From Haplomitrium mnioides (taxonomy: Eukaryota; Marchantiophyta; Haplomitriopsida; Calobryales), in assembly GCA_049999725.1 (NCBI GenBank), contig JBNGIS010032442.1:1-22752 (forward strand): a stretch of DNA of 22,752 nt, given 5' to 3'. Below are positions 1 to 9,820 of the stretch, piece by piece. Below the pieces are notes generated by a model. That model saw only the letters and a program-made list of their open reading frames with translations, was not told where the DNA came from and did no database searches. Both the position numbers and the translations under genes were made by a program. The first letter of the stretch is position 1. Every line of letters begins with the position of its first letter.

Positions 1-64
1 CCTTCATGTAATGATCAATGGAATGATGAGGGATCGAATGTCCCTCTTATCTACACATCCATTC

Positions 65-72
65 TATATATA
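65..72 (+). promoter_or_regulatory. Candidate TATA box of the copia 5' LTR
   Basis: TATATATA lies in a ctatatatagg context inside the presumed U3/R part of the LTR, upstream of the leader and gag. Its position and orientation suit the retrotransposon promoter. There is no direct evidence of transcription. Confidence 0.5.
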
Positions 73-255
73 GGAGTATCACTATGTTCTATAACACTAG
101 ACTAGTTAATGATATTATAATACATGTAGTAATAATTAGGCTAATAATTAGGATTATTAGGCTAATAATACTAATAGGCTAATAGCATTAGTCCTTAACC
201 TATGATTAGATTATATGATTAGGATTAGTGCTAATCCTATGTGATTAGCATATTA

Positions 256-414
256 CCTTGTTATCCTATCTCTTTTGTAAATACATACACATTATGATAT
301 GAGATATATCCTTGTTATCCTATCTCTTTTGTACATATATACAATATGATATGAAATATATCCTTGTTATCCTATCTCTTTTGTACATACATACACATTA
401 TGATATGAGATATA
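256..414 (+). repeat. Tandem repeat A in the copia LTR, three units of 52-54 bp
   Basis: Units begin at 256, 310 and 362, each with ccttgttatcctatctcttt and ending in a tatgatatgagatata-like string. Spacings are 54 and 52 bp. Confidence 0.9.
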
Positions 415-525
415 TGATATTGAAGAGGGAGAAGAGAAGAATGATATGAGATATATGAGATTGAAGAGGGAGAAGAGAAGAATGATATGAGATATATGAG
501 ATTGAAGAGAGAGAAGAGGAGAAGA
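415..525 (+). repeat. Tandem repeat B in the copia LTR, about 2.7 units of 41 bp
   Basis: Units begin at 415, 456 and 497, with exact 41-bp spacing. Each contains gattgaagagggagaagag or a close variant, and the first two end in atgatatgagatata, the same string that ends array A. The third unit is partial. Confidence 0.88.
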
Positions 526-604
526 AGATTTGAGATTTGATCACACATGCTTGTTCTTACATTCTTCATTTGCATTGCATGAGCTAATGGGTTTGATATT
601 CAAC

Positions 605-622
605 ACGTTATCAACACTATTC
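605..622 (+). promoter_or_regulatory. Candidate copia primer-binding region
   Basis: The sequence acgttatcaacactattc directly follows the presumed LTR end, where reverse transcription should be primed. It resembles the initiator-methionine tRNA site (TGGTATCAGAGC) only loosely, with a shift and mismatches. The call rests on position and is weak. Confidence 0.3.
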
Positions 623-2708
623 TCTAGCTGATTTCCATATTTTTCAAAAAAAAATTTCAAAAAATTTTCTAAAAAAAAACAAAAACAAAGTTCTTCAACT
701 TTGATTCCCTATATTATAACTATATACTATTTTATTTTTCTTTTTTTTCCACTGCTCATATCTTCTAAATTTTTAAATTACATTATTTTATAATTTTATA
801 TTATATTATATTGGTTAAGAGAATTTCTTGAAGAGTAGGGAGGAATTCAAAAATTTTGAAGCAACCAGGCAGAATTGGAGTCGACTGGGGAAGGAATCAA
901 GGTTTACCAGGAGAGGTGATCATTTGCCAAAAAGAATCTGGAGATTTCATCAAGAATCGACTCAGATTTTCACCAGATTGCAGTTTTCACAATTTTAAAG
1001 ATTCTTCATCAATTCTGGGAAATTTTGGAACAAACTCATCAGGAAGAGGAGCAAAATTTAATTCTGATCACGCAACAACTTGAATCGTTCGATTTCGTCA
1101 AGAATTGAGCGAGCAATCTTCAGATTTCAAACGATTGGAATCTTGAAGAAAAATTCAAAATCAAAGAGGAAACAAGGCTGAATCGGGGATATATTAGTGT
1201 TTCAACACTGATAGAAGCTTTTCAAAAGGTCGTCAAGGAGTGGAAGCGGTGATTTATCACCGTTTCACATTGGAGGAACTTTGAAAGATCGACGCAGACG
1301 AAAATTCGAATTTCGACTTTTCAAAAAGTTCAACTGTAAAGAAGTGCTATTCGGTGGTGAAGGGTTTCTGAAAGGTTCGAAGTGTGCGATGGAGTGTTTT
1401 CTGAAAGTTCGAAACACATTTTTTTAAATGACGACTTATCAGTGTTTCGGCGAAATTTCGAAAGTGCTCATTCGGTCGCTGGTGAAGCAACGCTAGTGTT
1501 GGATACCGGAGCTATTCTCCGAAGCGCCTAAGGCTATACCGAAGCTACTAAGTCAGCCGAAGCAATGAGATTCAATCCTGAAGCTATTCTAATATGCCGA
1601 ATCTATCAGATTGCATTCCGAAGCTATTTATAAGAACTACCGAAGCACTATTTTTCTCCTGAATCTAATTTTTCATCCAAACCTAACTATTCGTGAAGGG
1701 GGAGAGTTCTGAATCTGCAAATCGATCTTTGTGCATGAAAATCGATCTTTTCTTCAGATTTGAACACACAGATGTGATCGCTGGTCTTGGCAAACATTCT
1801 GAGCTATTATTTTCTCATTTTGGTTGAGATTTGACAACACACTGACCTTTTCAAATTCAGGTCTTCTTGTGTGAAAGAGCATAACATTCCTGTTATGCAA
1901 TTGACTGGTCCAGAGTACTAATTTTCATTTGAGAATCACATTTGGAGTCAAACAAGCACAGAACTTTATTCTAAGATTCAAATTCAATCATCTGACTTAT
2001 AAACTTGACATTCAGATCTGTAGAATTCAAAATTGATATACCAATATCATCTGAATATGTCATCGAAGATTTATGTGACCATATATTTGCTTATCTCACT
2101 GATTCAATTCATAATTCAGTTCCTGATTGTCTAGCATAGGCCTATACCCCTGTACTATAGTTAGTTACTCTGTTTTTAACATAATTACAAAAAAAAACTG
2201 AGATTAACATCAGCACATAAAACAAAACCTCACAATTGAGAGGAAGACTGATATCTTGAGATCTGAAATTACATATAATCTGTATACACAGTGTTACCTT
2301 GTCAATACAGTGTACTCTCACACAACATATTCAGAAGTTCTCAGATATATCTACTTTCCCTAAGTGGTTCAAGAATTCTAAAAACTAGTTTGCACATTTA
2401 AGGATATTACATCAACTTCTGTAGACTATATATGAAAACTGAGGCTACATCAACATCTGGAATATTGTGAAGATATAGTGGAGACCTATTGCTGATATCT
2501 CCAACCGTTTTTTGAAAGATTACAAGACCAACAACTTGCCTACAACGAGCATAACAAGGACTATACTTCACATATAACTTCTATTATAACAAATGCTTTT
2601 ATCTGTTATTTTTCCAGAGTTGCAAAGAGTTTAACATTTTGAATTTTCTGCATTTTGATAAATCTTTTATTTATCTTCCAACCTTCAAAACTCTTCTGCA
2701 TTCTAAAA
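606..2708 (+). other. Copia untranslated leader between 5' LTR and gag
   Basis: About 2.1 kb lies between the LTR end and the first gag methionine. It begins with A-rich runs (about 645-690) and is otherwise AT-rich and densely stopped. A 75-codon open stretch at 856-1083 starts with TTG, matches nothing I recognise and is not called as a gene. Between about 1505 and 1665 a degenerate ccgaagctat-like motif recurs many times. The length is unusual next to short copia leaders, so part of it could be an older insertion. I see no clear boundaries or target duplications. Confidence 0.6.
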
Positions 2709-3674
2709 ATGGAAAAATTATGCTTTAAATTGTTGACCATTGAAAGAGACAACTATCTCTTCTGGTCACTAGATGCAGCAGCCCATCTGGTTTCTAAGGG
2801 ATTGCAGACCATAATCTTGACAAATGAAAACATAACATTAGAACAAAAAGCCCAGGCCTTGGTCTTCCTGAGGGACCATCTCTCAGATTCTCTCAAAATA
2901 CAGTATCTGAATGAGAGTAACCACAGAATTCTTTGGGATAACTTGAAAGAAAGATTTGACCACACAAAAACAATACATTTGCCTAATGCAAGGCATGATT
3001 GGGTCAATCTAAGAGTTCAAGATTTTCCTTCCATTTCCAAATATAACAATGAATTGTTCAGAATAACATCGCAGCTGACATTATGTGGACATCCAGTTTC
3101 TCAAGAAGAACAAATTGAGAAAACATTATCCACCTTTTATTCAGCAAACATGATTATGTCTACACAGTACAGAAACATGAATTTCTCTACTTATTCTAAA
3201 CTTATAGCCTATTTGCTATTAGTAGAGAAACATCAGGATTTACTGATGAAGAATTCCAAAGTAAGACCCCTAGGTACCCTACCTCAAAGTCCTACTCCTG
3301 AAGCTCATTATTCTAAGCCTACAAATAATAGAGGTATGTCTAGAACAAGGGCCAGATATGGTTCCTTCAGACAGAATTCTCAAAGGGGTAAAGCTTCTAT
3401 GAACAGCAGGAATCAACAATTCAGGGGGAGAGGAAGGAGCAGGGGTAACTCTGCACGTTTCTATCAAAGAGGAAGAAGAGGAGGCAGAAATACATACAAT
3501 AATAGAAACAAGCCAAACTCAAGCAATACAAGTACACGGATTGTTTGCAGTAGATGTGGGACCATCGGGCATACTACTAAAGTTTGCAGAATCCCAGGAC
3601 ATTTAGTTGCACTTTATGCTAAAGATAAAAGCCAAAATGCTACAACAGAGAATCATGGGGTCTTTATGGAATAG
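2709..3674 (+). pseudogene. gag: Copia gag (capsid-nucleocapsid) region
   Basis: This encodes the structural Gag that would form the virus-like particle. The likely start is the methionine at 2709 (MEKLCFK); an in-frame ATG 54 bp upstream adds residues that do not look like Gag. Counting from 2709, residues 1-185 resemble the plant copia Gag (UBN2-type) domain, with markers such as LFWSLD, LWDNLKERFDH and ARHDWVNLRVQDF. A basic Arg/Gly/Asn-rich stretch follows, then one CCHC zinc knuckle, CSRCGTIGHTTKVC (3546-3587). The frame ends at a TAG (3672-3674), but the same frame continues directly into the protease DSG motif. In plant copia elements gag and pol are normally one frame, so the TAG is probably a premature stop (CAG to TAG). 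This is the best-preserved part of the element. Confidence 0.88.
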
Positions 3675-3845
3675 ACCGATACCCTTAGCGATTATATTGA
3701 TAAGAAAGAGGATATCAATATACTAGAAATGAACATGATTCAGTGTACAAATTCTACACTTCCTCTTGATGACATCCATACATGTATTATAGACAGTGGC
3801 AGTACTCATACTATTTTAAAATGCAGGTTCTATTTTACCAACTGA
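3675..3845 (+). pseudogene. Copia aspartic protease, N-terminal part
   Basis: Read through the TAG at 3672, the gag frame continues to IIDSGSTHTIL. The protease catalytic aspartate is at 3792-3794, in the D-S-G triad expected for a retroviral-type aspartic protease that cuts the Gag-Pol polyprotein. The frame ends at TGA (3843-3845). Homology continues in another frame just downstream (TIRLPQGAVIHI, then TRNLIIFRDIRDNGYHI), so a frameshift lies close to 3843. The protease half-domain is intact as sequence but cannot be produced from a continuous frame. Confidence 0.75.
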
Positions 3846-4696
3846 CACCCTCACATCGAAAGGCGACCACTATTATAGGCAACAATCAAATTGAAGAAGG
3901 AAAAGAACCAGCAACTATCAGATTGCCACAAGGGGCTGTCATACATATCAGATCAACCATATATACACCAAGTGCAACTAGAAACTTAATAATTTTTCGT
4001 GATATACGAGACAATGGATATCACATACATACCAGGACTTGTAAAAATCAGGAAGTGTTGCATTTATTGAAGCACACTCTTGAAGGATCTAAAATAAAAG
4101 AAACACTTTTTGCGTACCTTATTGGTTTCTATATTACGCAAATACAAAACTATCATACTCATGCAAAAGCAATCGATCATACTACTTTATGGTATAATTG
4201 CTTAGGACATCCTAGCACTACAATGTTTCTTAACATTCAGAAAGTGACCCGATCCATTCCTCAAAGTATTAAGCCATCTATGATTGATAGAGCATGTATT
4301 CATTGTTCGCAAAGCAAGCTGGTCTTACGTCAAGCAATTTCCAAAACAATTTTGGAAATTCCAAAGTTCCTTGAGAGAATACATGCAGATGTTTGTGGTC
4401 CTATTGATCCACCTAGTGGACCCTTTCGATATTTTTTGGTGATCATTTGCACTTCTACAAAGTGGTCACAAGTATTATTACTATCTACTCGTAATCTTCT
4501 CTTCTCGAGGATATTGGCATACATTCTGAAATTGAAGACTCAATTTCCAAAAAGTCCAATAAAAGTCCTACGAGTTGACAATGTGAGGGAGTTTACATCA
4601 AAAAATTTTGATGACTTTTGCATGACAATGGGTATTGATACCCAATACTTTGTGCCACATATCCATTTTAGAAATAGAATAGTCGAAAGTTATACG
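3846..4696 (+). pseudogene. Copia protease C-terminal part, integrase zinc region and integrase catalytic core
   Basis: The frame open from 3782 to 4699 is element-derived from about 3846. It carries the end of the protease region, then the GAG-pre/integrase zinc region with LWYNCLGHP (from about 4187) and CIHC (4295-4306). The first zinc His of the usual WHNRLGH motif has become Tyr (codon TAT at 4193-4195). The integrase core follows, with Asp in HADVCGPI (4388-4390), Asp in VDN (4577-4579) and Glu in VESY (4685-4687). The last two are separated by 35 residues, the canonical D,D(35)E spacing, so the catalytic triad is retained. The frame stops at TAG (4697-4699), but homology resumes one frame away as IQIIARLM, so a frameshift lies near 4697. 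Confidence 0.85.
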
Positions 4697-4800
4697 TAGC
4701 ATTCAAATAATTGCTAGGCTTATGTTAATGCAAACCAATTTACCGGTTTTTGCATGGGGCCATGTAGTACTACATGCTGCATCATTATTAAAATATCTAT
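4697..4800 (+). pseudogene. Copia integrase, continuing segment up to the solo-LTR insertion
   Basis: From about 4699 a frame different from the core reads IQIIARLMLMQTNLPVFAWG and then HVVLHAASLLKYL, the conserved segment after the DDE Glu in plant copia integrases. It stops being copia at 4800, where the inserted LTR begins with TGTCAG. Joined to the sequence after 8697, the frame continues into AFNSLSPH, a stop, then MAYGQ, as expected. The segment is too short to appear as an open frame of its own. Confidence 0.85.
4796..4800 (+). repeat. 5-bp target-site duplication, left copy (tctat)
   Basis: These five bases precede the TGT start of the inserted LTR and match tctac after its ACA end (8698-8702) at four of five positions. 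Five base pairs is the standard gypsy/copia duplication length. Confidence 0.82.
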
Positions 4801-4834
4801 TGTCAGCCGGGTGTTAAGGTACTTCATGGAAAAT

Positions 4835-4902
4835 TTTCAAAAAACTGCCTCCAATGTACACAAACAGGTTTCAAAAAACTGCCTCCAATGTACACAAACA
4901 GG
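4835..4902 (+). repeat. Two perfect 34-bp direct repeats near the solo-LTR start
   Basis: Units at 4835 and 4869 both read tttcaaaaaactgcctccaa and continue identically to acacaaacagg. Perfect identity in an otherwise old element suggests a recent local duplication. Confidence 0.92.
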
Positions 4903-5000
4903 GTTCAAGACATGCTGAGGAGTAAGTAAAAATAAAAGAATAAGGATAAAAAGAAATAAAACTACTCTAATTGTTGAGGGTCAAGCCATTTCCTAACCAA

Positions 5001-5015
5001 GGGGGGGGGGGGGGG
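5001..5015 (+). repeat. Homopolymer run of 15 G
   Basis: An uninterrupted run of G between tcctaaccaa and tttagccc. It could form G-rich secondary structure, and its exact length may be unreliable in the assembly. Confidence 0.9.
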
Positions 5016-5792
5016 TTTAGCCCTGAACTAGGATAATTTCCCGAGCTGACATTCGACGGGAAATCAGCTCGAAGGGGCGCACGGACACCTGTGTGAAAGG
5101 AGGGATCGAGAAAAGGCCTGTGCGAAAGGATTAATGCGAAGTAGGGGATCAGATTGAATTGAGAGGGAGAGCATGATCGAGTGCATTGCGGGACTTTGAA
5201 GCACAAAAATCGAAAGTTGAAGGGGGATTTTTGGATCTGTGAAGAAACGCCTCTGCGAGGAATAGAGGGCCTTGAGATGAAAGAATTCCGTGATGAAGAG
5301 AGCAGATGAAGGATGCTACGATGTTGGTGTCGATCGAGTGAAGTAGTGCTGCGTCCTGTTTGGGAATTGAACGACGAAGGAAAAGGTTACCTGATCCAAA
5401 CCGAAGGCAACAGATTGTGCTGAAGAGAATGAATAATCAAGCTGTATGGGAAGAGGAATCCCTATTGCACGGAATTGATCGAAGGGAAGGCTGCAAATTG
5501 TGGTCCGAAGCTCTGTGAAATGGGAATGTCATGAAGAATTACTTGTAAGAATCCTTGCGAAGAAATGTTGGGGGATGAATGGCTCTGCGATGAAAGAATC
5601 AGTTGTGAGGCAGTTCTGCGAAATCTAAAGGCACCTGTTGCGAGCAAGTGATCTACGAGACGTCTTGCAGAAGAAGAATTGGCTGAAGGCTCATGCGAAG
5701 AATTCAAATTGAAAATCTATGCGAGGAGAAGGAGCTGCGAAGAATTGAATCCAAATCCGATCCGAAGAAACAGATCGAAAACCCGCCTTCCT

Positions 5793-5809
5793 AAGTGGGG
5801 AGACCACTT
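5793..5809. repeat. Inverted repeat aagtgg-N5-ccactt
   Basis: Arms at 5793-5798 and 5804-5809 are separated by ggaga. A near-identical hairpin recurs at 6352-6370 in the same LTR, and half of the motif (cctccccaagtggag on the - strand, about 13985-13999) occurs in the related gypsy LTR. Confidence 0.6.
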
Positions 5810-6351
5810 TAAATGGTTTTGATCTGTCTTCCGATGTGGGGAGGACCGGTTAAGAGGGATTCTGAAGCAAGTTAATTAATCAGATGAAAGGGTGATATGT
5901 CGAAGATTCAGACGTGAGGAGGGAGACTTTGAAAGTTCGAATCGGAAGTCATCCGAAAGTTCGAAATGGATCCGCGGGGTACATAGTTCTTACATCAAAC
6001 ATTTCGACAAGTCAGGTAAACAAGCCTTCTTCAATGTTCTTACATAGAACTTTTCGATACCTTAGTGAACAGAAGGAACCTCTCAGGGTTCCTATATCAA
6101 GGGACGATGTCAAAATGAAGATATATCAATGATTCGGCAAAGGAAGAACGTAGAGGCCGAAAAGGTGACTTACTGATAGTCCATCCCAAAAGGAGAACCA
6201 AGTATCAAAACAGGGATAAATCGAAGATCTGGCCAGAAAGGGAACATGGAGCCGAAAGGGCGATAAATCGAAGGCGGAGCCCACTTAAGGGGGTTCCGAT
6301 CTGCCATCCGATGTGGAACTCCCTAGTTAATATAGTTCTGATTGACCTCCC

Positions 6352-6370
6352 TAAGTGGAGTGGCCACTTA
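6352..6370. repeat. Inverted repeat taagtgg-N5-ccactta
   Basis: Perfect 7-bp arms at 6352-6358 and 6364-6370 flank agtgg. It lies in a cctccctaagtggag context like the copy at 5793. Confidence 0.65.
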
Positions 6371-6694
6371 ACAGGGTTTCGAAGGGGGCTAACAAGGGTT
6401 GCTAAGACGAGGATATAGCGCAGCTCCAGTATAGGAAGAAAGGGTGCTGAAACAGAGATTTATCACCTGTCCAAGGAGAAGCAAGCAGTGCTGAAGCGGC
6501 AATCTATCACAGGTTTGAAAAAAGAGAAACGAGAAGAGATCAACCAAAATGGTGACGAGTTACAGATCTAACCATTGGAGAACCAAAGATGCCGAAAAAG
6601 CAATCCAACGCAGATCTGACAGATAAGAAGTGGTGCCGAAAAGAGGATCCATCATCGATCCAACGGGGGAAAAAATGGAAGTCTTCATAGTTCT

Positions 6695-6700
6695 TATATA
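6695..6700 (+). promoter_or_regulatory. Candidate TATA box of the solo LTR
   Basis: TATATA in the context atagttcttatatagaggc. The same atagttctta context recurs degenerately at about 5985 and 6030, and gttcttatatc occurs on the - strand of the related gypsy LTR (about 22594-22605). The TATA assignment is inference. Confidence 0.4.
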
Positions 6701-6819
6701 GAGGCTCAGCAGCTTGTGGATGACGTGGCAGTGAAGAAGTCAACGGGTCAACAGCCGGTCAGCGCGACGGTCCGTCTACCCGTCTGCGGAGCGGCGTCAG
6801 ATGGCGCCACAGTGGAAAC

Positions 6820-7130
6820 GTGGCGCTCATGTGGGCCTATGGGAATCTGCAAGAATATTTGAGATTCCTCGAGAATCTTGAGCTTTTCAGAAATGTGGCG
6901 CTCATGCGGGCCTCTGGGAATCTACAGGAATATTTGAGATTCCTCAAGAATCTTGAGCTTTGCGGATTACGTAGCACCTTTACGGGAACTGGACATCAAC
7001 AAGAATCTTTGAGATTCCACAGGTATCTTGGCTTCTATGGATACGTGGCACTCAACGGGACTCCGAGCATCAGCGAGAATCTTATAGATTCCACGGGAAT
7101 CATAGGTTTTGCGGAAACGTGGCGCTTCGA
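6820..7130 (+). repeat. Degenerate tandem array of about 75 bp, four units plus a fragment
   Basis: Units start at gtggcgctcat-like strings at 6820, 6895, 6971, 7045 and 7119, giving spacings of 75, 76, 74 and 74 bp. Each holds a gaatct...gagattcc core. The first two units are the most alike. In the gypsy LTR the same motif (gccacg on the + strand at 14033 and 14073) is spaced only about 40 bp apart, so copy number and unit length changed between the two LTRs. Confidence 0.88.
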
Positions 7131-7286
7131 GGGAGTTCTGGGGATTCTTTAGAGTGTTCGCTGACTTCTGCGGGGACGATGTGCGTTGAGGGTGCTACAA
7201 ATAATTCTTCGAATTGAGGGTCAATTTTGCCTTGAAATTGCCATCAGATTTGCGCCGAGCTTTGTCGCATTGCGAGCCAATCTTTT

Positions 7287-7407
7287 GGAATTCATGACCG
7301 ATCTACGCCAATCCTTTGGAATTCACGACCGATCTGCGCCAATCCTTGGAATTCACGACCGATCTGCACCAATCCTTGGAATTCACGACCGCTCTGCGCC
7401 AATCCTT
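7287..7407 (+). repeat. Tandem array of 30-31 bp, four units
   Basis: Units starting at 7287, 7318, 7348 and 7378 all begin ggaattca and continue as gaccg(a/c)tct(a/g)c(g/a)ccaatcctt. Identity is high, with a few single-base differences. The open frame across it (repeated ILGIHDRSAP) is a by-product of the repeat. Confidence 0.93.
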
Positions 7408-8697
7408 TTTGAATCTACGCTAAATTTCCACCAATCAGCGTCCAAATAGAGCAATGATCAGAAACACAAGGGGAAAATTTGTGGGAGATAGAGGAGACCT
7501 CACTTGGTGTGGAGGGGACCGGTAGTTTTTTGTGCAAGGGGAGCAGCGGGAGACATGGGAGAGAATTCTAGTGAGATCTCTGGTGAGGTGGGTGTACTCG
7601 TGAGGGAAGGCCATCGCAGGGTGGAGGTGGACTAAGGAGTGCTTGGAATCGTTGAGCAGGAGGCTCTAGAGGCTTAGACTACTCAGGTGGACTCACATGT
7701 GAAGGTAGACCAACATTTGGAGGTGGACCAACATGTAGAGGAGAGGAGAATTCTTTCAGTTTGTATTTCGTGAGAGGCAGCCAAGGGGGGTCTTGGTGTC
7801 GTCTCAGCTCTGGTTTGTACAGAAGATTAGTCCCAATGGCATTAGGAGAGTGCTGCTGGTATTAATTTCTTGTGGAGAAGGGAGAGGAGTAGCCACGTTA
7901 GTGCCTGAGCACTGCGAGGAAGATCCAACCAATTCTCGGGGTGGAGTGGGTAAGCCAATAGTCGAGAGGACTGTCTTCCAGAGGTGGAAGTTAAACAAGA
8001 CCTCTTCCTAGCTTGAGGAAGTAAATCCAAGACTTCTCGCGAGGGAAGTCAAAAAACTATCTGGACAGGGTGTGTGAATGGGATAGAGTAGCAAGGAGAA
8101 TACAATTTTTGGTGTTGTTATGTTTGCAGAGTAATGTTAGGAGAGTAAGAAGAGATGAAGATAGTTCTGTACATGGATAGGAAAGTCATGTTGTTAGATT
8201 CAGCTTTTGGGTTATGTTTTCCATTTTGTTGAGAGAACAAATTAGATAGCTCTGGGTGTTTGGGTGCTGGAGTAGCTGGCCCTATTGATAGTTCAGTACT
8301 TGGTAGGAGTGTTTAGCCTTGGTGGGGCTATGATGCAGACTGTAGAAGGATGTTGCCAGACCATTATTGTGTAATAATTGCATACCCTCCTGTTCATAGG
8401 AGGTGACATTGAATATCTAGAAGCAAATGTTACATCAAGCATAGTGTGGATGTACTCCATAATCAGTTGAATTGTGTTTGCTCTGTTTGTGGTGAGGAAG
8501 AAGATAGGTCTGTCTTGGGTTTGGTGAGTTAGAGAGTAGTGTGGGAAGATCAGGTGAGAAGTTCAGGGTCATTAAGACTTGAATTCATTAACGAAGGTAC
8601 TGGGGCCGTCTCATTAAAGACCATTGTTACTCTTTGTTACCCTTTTTTCTGGAAAAAGCCTCAACCAGGTGTTAAGAGAGGAGGGAAGGGGTGGACA

Positions 8698-8702
8698 TCT
8701 AC
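8698..8702 (+). repeat. 5-bp target-site duplication, right copy (tctac)
   Basis: This directly follows the ACA end of the solo LTR and pairs with tctat at 4796-4800. Either copy restores the copia reading frame when the insert is removed. Confidence 0.82.
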
Positions 8703-9820
8703 CATCAGCTTTTAATTCATTATCACCTCACTAAATGGCCTATGGTCAGATGCTAGACTTATCCCATTTGCGAGTTTTTGGTTGTCAAGTCTTAGTTCCG
8801 ATTATGGGACTGAAAAGAACTAAGATAGGACCTCAGAGGCAAAAAGACATTTATGTGGGATATGACTCATTGTCTATTATACGCTATCTGGAACCATCCA
8901 CAGCTGATGTGTTTCAAGCCAGATTAGCTAATTGCCATTTGTATGAGGATGTATTTCCATCTCTTTTTGAAGATAAAAATTCTTCTGTACCGAAAAAACT
9001 CCAAGAGGAGAATATGTCTACTATATGGATAGATCAAAAAACAAGGCAAGGTGAGGATGAGGTCAATAGACTTCTTCACTTGGCTAGCATAGTCGAACAA
9101 TTGCCAAATTCTCTTAATGAAATTGCAAAGGTAACTAGGTCACATATTCCTGCGGTGAATATTCCTCCAAGAATTCAGGATATTTCAAAACCAGTAGTTG
9201 ACCAAGTACCAAGGCAAAAGAGAGGATGCCCTCTTGGCTCAAAAAACTCTCAACCTAGGCAAAAAGTTTTGACTAAGAGAACTACATTCTCAACTGATGT
9301 CATGAAAGCATCTTCGTCTACACCATTATTATCCCAACCGACTATTTCCCAATTGGAATACCCTGATAATCAAGAGATCTCGATCCACTATATGGATACA
9401 AGGGTTATATGGCAAAGAGAGTGTGTAGATGTCGATGACCATTTTGCATTCCTTGTTTCACAAACTACATCCGATACACCACTTGATCCCAGATCTGTCA
9501 AAGAAGCTTTGGATAGTTCTGACCGGATAGAGTGGAAAAAGGCAATGGATTCAGAACTTGATTCCATGATACAGAGGAAGGTACTTGGACCTTTATTCCT
9601 TATTCCCTCTGATGCTAATTTAATTGGATATAGGTGGATCTTTGTGAAGAAGCGAAATGAAAAAGGTGAAATTGTCAAATATAAGGCATGTCTTGTAGCC
9701 AAAAGCTATACACAAGTACATAGGAGAGACTACGATCTCACATGCGCCACAGTTATAGATGTTATCACATACCCATTCCTAATATGCTTTTTCCTAGTAC
9801 ATGAGCTCATTACACATTAG
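8703..9820 (+). pseudogene. Copia integrase C-terminal part, spacer and RT N-terminal part
   Basis: The integrase frame resumes after the solo LTR as AFNSLSPH, a TAA at 8732-8734, then MAYGQMLDLSHLRVFGCQV. The LRVFGC block and the following IGPQRQKDIYVGYD are hallmarks of copia integrase C-termini. A hydrophilic, poorly conserved spacer follows. From about 9490 the RT begins (SVKEALDSSDRIEWKKAMDS), with GYRWIFVKKRNEKGEIVKYK at about 9627-9686. The frame ends in TAG at 9818-9820, directly before MDVVTTYLYG, which is the next conserved RT block in the same frame. The TAA lies where relatives usually have Gln, so it is probably a point mutation. Confidence 0.87.

Larger units (their letters stand above)
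1..605 (+). repeat. Copia 5' LTR (left end not determined)
   Basis: This AT-rich stretch precedes the element's leader and contains a strong TATA box (65-72) and two short tandem arrays. It ends in a CAACA-type terminus at about 601-605, the expected form of an LTR 3' end. A TGTAAT at position 7 could be the LTR start, but that leaves only about 58 bp before the TATA box, so the true start may lie left of the window. The partner 3' LTR is outside the window, so the boundaries cannot be confirmed by comparison. Confidence 0.6.
4801..8697 (+). mobile_element. Solo LTR of a Ty3/gypsy-related element
   Basis: The 3897-bp insert begins TGTCAGCC and ends GGACA, flanked by tctat/tctac. It contains no gag or pol homology in either strand, so it is best read as a solo LTR left after recombination between two LTRs. 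It is related to the LTRs of the gypsy element to the right, read in the opposite direction. Shared features are the TGTCAGCC terminus, a block at about 7925-8065 (mirroring about 12250-12375), a block at 8607-8625 near the right end, and the 'tgcggagcg(g/a)cgtc' block near 6785. It is about 700 bp longer, partly because of internal tandem arrays. Short open frames inside it have no recognisable similarity. Confidence 0.88.

Noticed and set aside
856-1083. 75-codon open frame in the copia leader as a possible small gene
   Set aside because: It begins with TTG, has no recognisable similarity and lies in the retrotransposon leader. This length is plausible by chance, so it was left uncalled.
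5001-5015. G15 run as a regulatory G-quadruplex
   Set aside because: A pure homopolymer in a decayed LTR has no sign of functional conservation and may be an assembly-length artefact. It is recorded only as a repeat.
6820-7449. Repeated-peptide proteins or a CRISPR-like array in the solo LTR
   Set aside because: The units are contiguous tandem repeats of 75 and 30 bp with no unique spacers, inside a plant LTR. The open frames are by-products of repeat lengths divisible by three.
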